Shown here: in pieces, positions 13,192 to 24,600 of the stretch
How positions within the stretch are numbered: the first letter of the stretch is position 1
Layout: the number at the start of each line of letters is the position of its first letter
Origin: Caprimulgus europaeus
Taxonomy: Eukaryota > Chordata > Aves > Caprimulgiformes > Caprimulgidae
Assembly: GCA_907165065.1 (NCBI GenBank)
Contig: OU015523.1
Location: 24,703,834-24,767,833 of the forward strand
Reading direction: 5' to 3'
Length of the DNA stretch: 64,000 bases
Position numbers and translations under genes: made by a program
Notes under the pieces: generated by a model
Told to the model about the DNA's origin: nothing
The model's database searches: none
Seen by the model: the letters and a program-made list of their open reading frames with translations, nothing else

Positions 13192-14113
13192 ATATGGGAC
13201 CAGTACTGTATCTCCATTAATGACATAGACAGTGGGATCGAGTGCACCCTCAGCAAGTTTGCAGACAACGGCAAGATGAGTGGTGCAGTTGACGTGCCTG
13301 AGGGACAGGATGCTATCCAGAGGGACCTGGACAAGCTGGAGAAATGGGCCCATGTGAACTTCATGAGGTTCAACAAGGCCAAGTGCAAGGTCCTGCATAT
13401 GCATTGAGGCAACCCCCACTATCAATACAGGCTGAGGGATGAAGTGATTTAGAGCAACCCTGAGGAGGAGGACTTAGGGGGACTGGTGGATGAAAACATG
13501 GACATGAGCCTGCAATGTCCACTCACAGACTAGAAAGCCAACTGTATCCTGGGCTGCATCAAAAGAAGCATGGCCAGCAGGTCAAGGGAGGTGATTCTCC
13601 CCCTCTACTCTGCTCTCATGAGACCCCACCTGGAGTCATGCATCCAGCTCTGCAGTCCTCAGCACAAGAAAGACAAGGACCAGTTGGAGTGGGTCCAGAA
13701 GAGGACCACAGAAATGATCAGAGGGCTATAAGGAAAGGCTAGAGCTGGAGTTGTTCAGCCTGGAGAAAAGAAGGCTGTAGGGAGACCTTATTTCAGCCTT
13801 TCAATGCTTAAAGGGGGACTATAAGAAAGATGGGGACAAACTTTTTAGCAGGGGTTGTAGCGATAGAACAAAGGGAAATGGTTTTAATCTAAAAGAGGGT
13901 AAATTCAGACTAGATGTAAGGAAGAAATTGTTTAAAGTCAGGGTGGTGAAACACTGGAACAGGTTTCCCAGAGAGGTGGTAGATGCCCTATCCCTGGAAA
14001 CATTCAAGGCCAGGTTGGATGGGGCTCTGAGCAACCTGATCTAGTTGAAGATTGCAGGGAAGTTGGACTAGATGACCTTTAAAGGCTCCTTCCAACTAAA
14101 ATCATTCTATGTA
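13192..14113 (+). mobile_element. CR1 LINE 3' portion, plus orientation
   Basis: A 5'-truncated CR1 beginning in the late reverse-transcriptase region. An '[25 protein letters not shown]'-like block can be read through 13214-13290. It continues through the C-terminal region ('[21 protein letters not shown]', near 13335-13400) to the 3' UTR with 'GACCTTTAAAGGCTCCTTCC' and an ATTCTATG 3' end at about 14113. Stops and indels interrupt it. Truncation at the 5' end is the usual outcome of CR1 retroposition. It lies in presumed JAM2 intron 1. Confidence 0.92.
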
Positions 14114-15586
14114 CCTTCATATCAAAAAAACAGCATGCTAATTTAGAGCTGTGAGAAGCATTAGCTGAAAGCCCAAATGAACTCACTCAAGTGAGAAATG
14201 AGTCCATTTATGTTTAAATGAAAGTAATCAACTGTCAAAAGAAAACAATAAGAAGCAAAAGATTCTTGATCTGTTCATGTCTTCAGATCAAGACTGGATA
14301 TCCATCTGCTAGGTTGTATGCAACTCTTCTATTAGGTAGGGGAAAGGAAAATTAATTCTTTGGGGACAAACAAAGGAGGTATGTGTGCATGACAGGGGTA
14401 AATAGCAAGATTAGACTGAGTGGAATAAAGCAAGACTAGTTTCTATCAGTCAAAAGAACATTATGTAATTAAGCTATATTTCTAAATATCGTTGTTGGGA
14501 AGAGGGGCTCAGTTCTTGTTCATACCCTCTAGCAATTGTTCAGTTGGCTGATGCAGATGAAGGAAATGGACTGCAGTAGGAGTGTCCATGCTGTCTTCAA
14601 AACCAGTCCTAAATCCAAGGGAACTTGAGATGATTTTGCAAAAACCAACCCCCCCCCCAAAAAAAAAACAACCCAAAACAAAAACAACAACAAAAAACCC
14701 AAACCAAAAACCAACAATAACAAAAAAAACTTAATGTAAACCTGTGTAAAATACTGTATTTAGCTCTTCTTAAGTACTTGGTAGACTTGTAGCCTGCCAT
14801 GGAGTAATTGGAATAACTGTGACTGACTCTTGGGCCTTGCAGGAGCATTTCTGAGTCATGAGGGAGTCCTTTCCCAGGAGGAGAGCAGCTCTTAAGAGAG
14901 AATGAATAGTAAGGTGCAGTGGGGGAGGAGGTAGCTGGGTGGTGGTTGATGTACATCTAGTAGTTATTTTCCTTGTTCTCTCTGGAATTTTAATGTTCCT
15001 GGTACAAGAGATACCCAAGAGTGTATGGAGTTTTTTTTTTCTTTGATATAAAACTACAGAAATGTTGACTAATGTTTTCCTTCTAATTTCAGCAAGAATT
15101 TGAGGTAACTGCCAATTTCTGTGCCCCCCCCCCCTTTTTTTTTTTTTTTTTTTTTACCCTGAAGAAGCTGTACATGGTATTCTTTGGTAAACATGCCTGC
15201 CTTTTAATAGGAATACAATGGAAAATACTCTTCTGGATTAATACAAGTCTCCCCACTTAGAAGCAGACAGAGATATTACCCCAGTATAAAACAATGCCTA
15301 CTCTATATAGAAGTTCTCACATGTAAATATTATCATGCTATTATAAAAGAGAAATATTACTATTTTTTACAGGTGCTAGGGCATGGAGAAGAAAAGATGA
15401 ATTGTTCAAGGCTACTCACATGGCCAGCACTGGTCTAGCTCTTAGTCCTGTGCTCTCTATTGTAGACAATGTCTAACCTGTCCAGTGGAAGTAGATCTCA
15501 AAAGTATTGCTTGTAGCTGCTGAAACACATGAAATGACACATTTATTGTTGAATTGTTTTTGTGGTTTTTTTCTCTCCCCTTGCAG
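14114..15586. other. Intronic stretch before JAM2 exon 2, with low-complexity tracts
   Basis: No gene is recognised. Two conspicuous simple-sequence blocks occur: a C-run followed by A/C-rich sequence at about 14650-14730, and a pure C-run followed by a T-run at about 15125-15156. The acceptor of JAM2 exon 2 (TTGCAG) closes the stretch. Confidence 0.6.
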
Positions 15587-15652
15587 ATTGTAAAGTGTCT
15601 GGAATTTCTATTGAAACGGATAACAAAAATGTAAAAGCAGAGGAGTTTAAGG
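15587..15652 (+). CDS. JAM2: JAM2 exon 2: N-terminus of mature protein
   Basis: 66 nt after the acceptor CCCCTTGCAG. It reads [20 protein letters not shown] then K and a split codon, ending at donor G|GTAAAT. It is a phase 1-1 exon. The frame joins exon 3 as ..EEFK-EAILSC.., the A and B strand region of the first Ig domain. This is the least conserved coding exon, so identification rests mainly on phase and junction fit. Confidence 0.82.
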
Positions 15653-18600
15653 GTAAATATGGGCATTGCTGTGATTATTTTTAGTATATACACAATACAT
15701 GCAAACTATGTATACAGAAGCTGTGCAGCTGTGAAGATTGTCTTCCTATTTCATGAGGGTTCCTGCTCTTGCTCTTTTCACTGACTCTTTGTGTAGTCTT
15801 GGTCTTGTCCCCCTTTTTTCTTCCTTGATGTGGACTAGATGCTTCTCAGAGGTCCTTTTCAACCTCACCTATTCTGTGACTTATTTGTCAGTCCTGGTAG
15901 CTCACTCTGTAATTTCTGCCTGGTTTCCTTCCATCCAAAATGATGGGAACTGATAGAAAGGAGAAGCGTTAATCATCTTACAAAGACAAAGAAGTGAGGG
16001 TCTAGAGAGAGAACAACTGTAAGTCAGCTAATTGTCAGTAACTATAATTTAGTTGTTATTTTTAATTGTCAGTAACTATAATGGCTATTTACATATTTAT
16101 CTATGTATGTCTTATGTAAAATGGCAAATTATTTCCAATAACGTACTAGAGAAATTAAGGAAGTAGGGAGGAAAATCTGGGTAGATGAGAAAGAGATCCT
16201 AGTAGTGTTTATGTGAGGTTTGTGGATTATGTGGGGTTTTTTGGTTTTTGCATTTGCTTGGAATTGAGAGATGGGAATTTGGAAACTGAAAGAACTGTTT
16301 GCTGAGCTTTAGGCTTTATTCACCTGTTTGAGGTAATAATAAAATATTTTGGAGTTCTTTAAAGCTGCCAGCTGGGCTCTCATCAAACATTCTTAACACT
16401 TTTGAGGAAGATAAAATTAATACATTTGGAGCTCAGGACAGGCAAGAGGAGAGATAGTCTCTTCAGATAATACTAAAGCTTGATTAGGTTCTGTCTTTTT
16501 ATGTGATATATGGCTTACATTTTGTTCTTTTGTTACTTGTATGATAGAATGAGATCAGTTTAATATAGTTCAGATGCCTTGCTCAGTTCTTTTTGTGTAG
16601 CAGCACTAAGGGAATGGCAGGGGCTGATAGACATAGCTATTCAGCTGAATGCAGCTGATCTGAAATGCATTTTTCTTTTCTCCTCCAACTCCTGTTACTG
16701 TGGAGGAGGGTGGTCAGTCACTGGAACAGGCTCCCCAGGGAAGTGGTTATGGTGCCAAACCTGTCAGAGTTCAAGTAGTATCTGGACGATCTCTTCGTCT
16801 TGTGGTTTAGTTTTAGGTAGTCCTGCAAGGAGAAGGGAGTTGGACTCAATGATCTTTATGAGTGCCTTCCAACTTGAGATATTCTATAACCAAATTATAA
16901 CCTCCAGACCAGATGTAAATCCAAATTAAACTTTGTCCAGACCTCTCCAAAATTCCAGAAGGTTCTTCCAGAGCCTGTGCTGATGCAGTGTCCTGTGGGT
17001 CTACCTTAATGCAAGTCAAGCAGACCTGTTCTGGAAAATACCTCCTGCTGACTCTGTTAGTATGGGAAAAAGCAGGAGAGGGGAACTATAACTAAGGAGG
17101 GTTTTATTATGTTGTCTCTGTTCTCCATGCGCTCCCTTTCTTCCATTCCATTCCCTTTCTCCGAGTAAGCTTAGTGGGAGGACATCAGTGCTAGCTTTTT
17201 CTGGAAAAATGTGGCATGCAAGAAAAGGTCAGCTCATTCAAGGTGGAGGTGACTTGTTCAGCTGAGAACACTTCAGCTGAGCTGTCTCTGTGTCAGCTGA
17301 CATAGACAAGCTCATGAGATTAAGCCAACTGTCAAAAGGTCAGTAGCAAAAACAAGCTGAGCTTGAATTATCGTTTTTCTTTGTTAGAAGAGTACAAAAA
17401 CAAAATGGAAAGGAAACTTGAGCAAATCTTAAGATTCAGGAAGCCTCCACCCATCCACTCAAGCTGAAGTCAGGAACCTTGGGCTTCCTGAGTGCACAGC
17501 ATGTTTTTTGAAGCGGCCAGTGCATGTGTAACATGTTTCTGGCAAAGAGTACCCTTCTGCCTCAATTTTTCTTTCAAGTCTGAACTTGCTTTCCCCTGTG
17601 AGAGATCACCAAGGCTAACAGTCTGGCCCCTTGTAAGGTTTTTGTTTCTCTACAGAACAGACCTGGGAAATCAGACTCTCTTTTAAAGAGTGGGTAGATC
17701 TGTCAGTAGCTCTTAATCGCCCTTCAGCCTTATTTGCTGAGACTGGAAATGAGGGTGCCAGTTAATGCAGACTGACTGCATGTTTGAGCAGTTGATGTTT
17801 GTCTGCAGAAAGCTGGACAGGCATTGTCAAAACTATGAAGGCTTTTAATCTTTGATACTCTGGCCTGTATTGGAGAATGAGCAGCCTAAACGTGGCAAAA
17901 TCAAGATTGTATTTGTTTCGTTTTAGTGATGGCATATGCTGATGCCCTGCTGTGAGGGAGGGAAAAAGAACAGTTGAGCTCCCTGTATGACCTCTTAGGA
18001 GCACACAGCTCTCTAGATTTTCAAGCACATGCATGATCTTGGATCCTCTAAGTACCAGCACAGCCCCTTTGCCCATCTGCTATCCCTGCCTTACTCACCA
18101 GTTTGCCCAGCTTGAGATTTGCCAGTGAATTACACAGACGCCTCCAGACATACCAGGTTTAGGGAAGATACAAACACTACAAACACACACCGCCACTTTC
18201 AGAAGCCAGCACCACAAGCCCAGGGGTGCCTACACCCCCAGTGAGACCTCAAGTTGCTGGCCCTAAATTTACTCAACCCACCCCTCTCTGCGCCAGTAGC
18301 TAGCACTCCAGGCGCACGTGCTTTGAGACTCACCAGCACACACTCCCAATATCTATGGCCCCTCCAACTACTCATGCAGACACCCTCACTCGCTCCAGTT
18401 GCCCAGACCACAGTCCCATTAGTTTGTTTGGAAACTGATGGTCTTTGCCATTGTCCCTGTCTGTCATGTTTGAGTCTCTGTGGTTTTGGTTGTTGCTGTC
18501 CCCTTTTTACCACTTTTTCATTGAAAAGGTCCTTGATTGGGAAACCTTAATGAAGCAGATTCTCACCTTCCACATACCCTTAAAATAACCAATGTGAAAT

Positions 18601-21600
18601 TGTAACTAAATATGTAAGTTAGGAGAATATTTAACTATCTTACTGGTATGTTTTTGATCTGTATTAAGTTATACATTTAAACAGTTAAACTACTGATACT
18701 GAATTCAGAATGGTAATTCACAAAATATTATTGATAACAGGGTCAGAGTCCTTTTTTAATGGTAATCTGCTCACTGATGAAAATATTTAAACCTAAAATG
18801 AGGGTAGTAATACAGAATCTGTGCCCATCCAACATGGGAATATCTAGTCCCCAATATAGGAGGTTTGATCTAAAGGCTACTGAAGTATGGGAAAATTAGT
18901 AGTTTCTGTTTCCCCATTGTGCTTGTGTAAATCTGGAGAAGGTCTGGTGGCATCACTTTGAGTAGTAGACCTGGCCCTTGATGACTGCTCAATGTCTTTT
19001 GAGGGGGGAAATATTAATTTCATGGAGCCAGAATGTATACCAAACACAATGCTAAAGTCTCTAATTTTCCCTTTTGTGTTCTTCCCACCCACCCCCCTCC
19101 CAACCCCCCCCCAGAGGCCATTCTTAGTTGCAAGCACAAATTTTCAAAAGGGATGAGTTTAAGAATAGAATGGAAGAAAATCCAGTCTCAAGGAGTCTCA
19201 TTTGTCTACTACAGAGGTGAATTTACAGGTACAGTACTACAAAGTTAGACTGATGGTTTAACATGTTGTTCTCTAGCATAGTTATTGACTCTTTCTTGGG
19301 CAATAACATAAGGAAAATGACTGAAAGAGAATGCTCTTGACTCTCCATATTGAACAGCTGTCCTTTTCAGGAAAATAACTATTCCCCAGAAGGACAAAAA
19401 AAAAAAAAAATTATTAACTAATAATTGATTATTTTATTACCTTTTTAGTGAAATTAAATATAATAAAACTCAAGACTAAGAAAAATGGCACTGGGCATTC
19501 CTAAACATTTTTCAAAAATGAAATTATATTTAGATATAAACTCAAAACTACCGCAAACTGTGCGCTCCTGTCCTTCAAAGAGGTTTCTGAAGCCTATCCT
19601 GTAGAGCTGGAGGCTTAGATATGAATAATGCAGCAGTTTTTATATACATAAAATATAAACTCAGCTGTATACTTTAAATTATTCGTATTCTTTTCAGAAG
19701 CAGAGTTTCTGTTTATGTGTTCTGAAAAGGACTTGCCTCAGCTCTGTGTTGAAGAAAATATGGGTCTCTGGTACCTTGTACACAGTAAACAAAGGCTGAG
19801 AAGTAAAATTAAAGTACAGTTATTTTGTTACTTTGTAGAGCTTGCAGGATGTGCTGGTCTTGTTGATGAGCTTGTTTTTTTCTGCATATATTTAATTTAG
19901 AGAAACACTGGAACTAATGGTTTTATGTGTGCATGTAACTAATTTCATAACAAGCTGTAGAATGAAAAAAACATTATTATAAGAAGTCTGATGGCAGCAT
20001 CTTTGCTAAATCCATCAGGTTTTTCTTGCCAAGTTAAAACATTAAATACTTTGCTGTGCTCTTGCTCACAATTCTTTCTGTACAGTAATTAAATAAGTGA
20101 CTGGCATCCTTCTAATGGAAAATGTCTTTTTTTGTCACTTGACTACTGCTATACATGTTTTCTTGAAATATCTGCAGAAAATAAGCATTGAATCTTCAAC
20201 TAGAAAATGTGTGACAGATGTAGGTTTTTTTGAACTGAGGGGGTTTTTTTGACTAACTAGACAAGTTATGGGAGGGGGAGGGAGGAGGGATTACATATTG
20301 CTCCTTGGTAATAGATAACTAATACTGAATAAATGAGCAATAGTTCATAAATTGTATGTGACTTCAGAACAAGCCAATGAGATGTAGACTTTTGCTATAA
20401 GCAAAGAGCAGAAACCTCTCTGTCTGTTCTCCCTTAAAGGTGATCTTCGAGGCCGAGCAGAGATGCTGAATACAGGAATCCGTATTAGAAATGTGACTAG
20501 AAAGGATTCTGGAACCTATCGCTGTGAAATCAGTGCAAAGAGCGAAGAGGGGCAACGCCTGGGAGAGGCTACTATTACTCTCACAGTATTGGGTACAAAC
20601 TTTATTACTTGGCCTTATGTTAAGAGATTGAATGATAGCAAGGGATATTGAAGGTCCATATGGTGTGTGGCTGCTGGGTTTTTGGGTCTTCTTTGGGCTA
20701 GGTTTATAAACACATGTGCACATGCACGTTCTACAACATACTTCACAAAAGAGCTTTGCAAAATGCACATTTGCGTTAAAAAGGAATATAACTAGGGTTT
20801 TGTTGATATAGATGTGGGTTTCAGTTCTCAAAACTTAGCAAGTATGCTGATTTATGTGATGGTGAAACTTCCATTTCCACTCCGTGTCTGAGAATCTGGA
20901 TAAAGCTGATCATGGCGTTTGGCACTGAGAAGTCAGCATCTGTCAACAGTTACCAAATATTCCTAAGCAGAAGTTCATTCCAATATGCTATGTGTGTGTG
21001 TGTGTTGCTCACAAACCTTATTGAAATTTAATGTGAATTAGTTTTTCACTTGGTTTTCTTTATTTTTGCTTTTTATTTTAAAATCAGACAAAAAAAACTA
21101 TGAATACTTGTTAAGGTGTCACTTGTGCTTTTAATATTCTATGCATGCCTCTTCACCCTTAGTTTTCTTCCACATAGCTTCAAGTTACCAAAAAAAAAAA
21201 AGGTTCCTTTTCTGTTTACATAATAAAAATCAGAAAAGAGACCTTCATCTTCATGGCAGAAAAAAGTCAGTTCTCCTACATCTGTGTTTGGGAATGTTTG
21301 TTTTTAATTTAAACTGAAATTTAGTAGTCAGTTGTTCTTGGTCCTCAACCTAGGACTTACACAATGGCTGTGATGATGGCCAGTCTTGGTAATTCTTTCT
21401 GACAATAATTTTTCAAAAAACAGTTGACTTATTTTAATACAAAAAATCTTTTCCCTCTTCCTCACTTCAGTTTTTAAATGCTGGGGCAGGGAAAGGCACA
21501 ATTGCTGGACTACAGATTCCCTGAGTTATCCCTCCTCTGTGAGCAAGAGGCCTCATAGAAGAAATGAGGTGAAACAAACTCTCTGGGGTTGGATGAGAGT

Positions 21601-24600
21601 GTATAGATTGCAGAGAGAATGTCACAGCATGTGATGGGGGAGGCTGGAAGCAAGCCTCTTTCTTCCATTTTTAGCAACTCACAAATTTTACTGTGCTCTC
21701 CAGTAGCAGGACTCTGCCTTCAACCCCTTCTTCAGGCACCTCTTTTCATTAACATAGTAGTTGCTAAGCATGTACACAAGTGTTCACCTCCTCACCAGTG
21801 ACTGTCAAACTGTTGCCATATAGTCAATATTGATAAGACTGTGTAACAAGTGCAATTTCATTGTCCAGTTGCTCCAAGTATTCCAGTATGTGAGGTACCC
21901 AGCTCTGCAATGACGGGAACAGTAGTGGAACTGAGCTGTAAGGAGACTGAGGGATCTCCTCCATCTGAGTACCAGTGGTACAAGAATGGTGTTGCCTTAC
22001 TGGAAAAGACAGGAACAGGCAGTGCTAGAGCAGCAAACATAACTTACACCATGAATAAAAAGTCGGGCACTCTGGTAAGTGTAAAAACCAACTATTACAA
22101 CCAGCTGTTGCGAAGACCAAATTTACTGTTTAGTACAATAATGCACTGGGGTCATAACCCAAAAACGCATGAAGTCTTTGCTGGAGATCAATGTCATGCT
22201 GAAATATGTGCTAACAAATGTAGAAAGTGGTTTCTGCCTCAGACCAATGACAAGCCATAGATGTTGAGTAATACAAATTGGGTGAGTTGCAAGGCTGCAG
22301 TAATGATAAATGAGCAGAATCTAGGAAATAAATGACAAATTTCACCGTATCAGTCAACTAACCAGTGCTAGGTGAGAATGAGTTATATTTGATAGCACCT
22401 TAAAATCTGAAATAGTAACTTCACACGCTTCAGTGGAAGTGCAGCACTAAGTGCAGTCCAGAATCTGTGCAAATACAGTGGCATTTACGGGTTCCAGTCC
22501 AGTACTTGTGAAGTCAGTTGAAAGGAGTTGGGGCTCTAAGTAACCTTGCAGCTTTTTGTTTTGGTTGTTTTGTTTTGTGTTCCCCCACAGAACTGGCCAT
22601 CCCTCCCTTATTATATGATCCTTCTAAAAAAAATGATATATATTACTTATGATGGTCAGCTGTGATTTTTCATAAGTAAAGAGTTGTTCTAGGGACACCC
22701 TACTGTTGTGCATGATCAAACCTGAAACTGAAATGTGACTGAGAATTCAGAGGTGCTGTGGATCTTTCAGCACACTGTGGAAATTAGGTGGACTACTCAA
22801 AATTACCAATCACTTCTGAAAATCTGAAAAAAAAGTATAGGATATATTAAAGGGAGAAAAGTCATGATTAAAAAATAATAATAAATACAGAGAAACACTG
22901 GAACTGACGTGAGGTCAGACTCTATTCACCTCTTGATGCCTTATTTTCATATTTACAGCAATGGTATTTGATAGATAGTGCAGTTCAGCATTAGACAGTG
23001 CCGTTTCTTGGAGGGCGATAAAGCCCACAAGCTTTCTATGGGAAATACTTTTTTCTATTACATGGATTTTATGGTTTGGTTGGTTTTTTTGTTAAAAATA
23101 ACAAAATGTTCTGATATCAGGGATTGAGAAATTAGAGCATGTATAAAAAAATGCATTTTGTTGGAAAGTACTGATCCATTAAAAAAGAATCTACTTGTAG
23201 ATACACACAGAATCATAGGGGTTGGAAGGGAGCTAAGGAGATCATCTAGTCCATTACCCCTGCCACAGCAGGCTCCCTACACCAGGTTACACAGGAATGT
23301 GTCCAGGTGGGTTTTGAACATCTCCAGAGATGGAGACTCCACAACCTCTCTGGGCAGCCTATTCCAGTGCTCTGTCACCCTCACAGTAAAGAAGTTTTTC
23401 CTTAAGTTTGTATGGAACTTTCGGTGTTCCAGTTTTTGTCCTGTCGCTGGGCACCACTGAAAGAGCCTGGCCGCATACATTTGGCCCTCACACTTTATAA
23501 ACATTAGTAAGATCCCCTCTCGGTCTTCTCCAGGCTCAAGAGTCCCAGCTCTCTCAGCCTCTCCTCGTAAGGCAGATGCTCCAGGCCCCTCATCATCTTT
23601 GTGGCCCTCCACTGGACTCTCCAGAAGATCCCTGTCCCTCTTGAACTGAGGAGCCCAGAACTGGATGCAGTACTCCAGATGTGGCCTGACCAGGGCAGAG
23701 TAGAGGGGGAGGAGAACCTCCCTCGACCTGCTGGCCACACTCTTTTTAATGCACCCCAGGATACTGTTGGCCCTCCTGGCCACAAGGGCACACTGCTGGC
23801 TCATGGCTATCTGCTGTCCACCAGCACACCTAGGTCCTTTTTCTCAGAGCTCCTCTCCAGCAGGTCAGCCCCTAACCTGTACTCCTGCATGTGGTTATTC
23901 CTCCCCAGGTGAAGGACTCTGCACTTGCTCTACGCTCCATCTAGTTAAAATGTCCATCTAACAGACCCTCTTAGAGCAGAAGCTGAATCTAAGGACCAGT
24001 GACTAGGGAGCTGAATTATGAAGTCAGTCTGGACCAGAATTTCTCACTTTCAGGTTTTTTGGTTTAAAAAAACAACCAAACAAAAAACCTCTCTTGACAT
24101 GTCAAAATTTCCGTCCCACAGGAAATTCTAATTTTTTTTTTCCATTTAAGTAATGCTTTTGGACTCTGTCTTAACAGCTGTTTAACACAGTTTCAAAGAA
24201 TGACACTGGAGAGTACTTCTGTGAAGCCTCCAACGGGATTGGATTATCTCAGAAATGCTCGGTGAAGCGAATGCAAGTTGGTATGTGTCAAAGCAAATAA
24301 GGGTGGAAAACAGTCTTGTGATAGGAATTATTTTATTGCATGGTGCAGCTGAGAAGCTAAGACCAGATTAAATTATATCTTTGTTTGATTATGGCATTTT
24401 AGGGGAGGGATAATAATAATAATATCAGTTCCTTATATGTAGTTGCTGTGGCTACTTAGAGCATTCCTTTCTTACAGCACAGGCATGTCTTACTGCATTT
24501 CACAGAAAAGCAGCCGGTAGTACCTTAAAATTATTGCAGTAGCTAGCCTTTAGGTTGCTAAAAACTTAACTTCACACAACAGCAGTATCCATAGAAGATC

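Noticed and set aside
18199..18550. Two opposite-strand frames of about 100 codons in a C-rich segment
   Set aside because: They mirror each other on opposite strands, as expected of biased composition. The segment is more likely a decayed repeat.
19898..22906. AGAGAAACACTGGAACT found twice, 3 kb apart (near 19899 and 22890)
   Set aside because: A single short match without flanking similarity, so it could be chance or a remnant too small to interpret.
23158..23460. Plus-strand frame over the CR1 copy
   Set aside because: It is an antisense shadow of the CR1 C-terminal coding region and 3' UTR.
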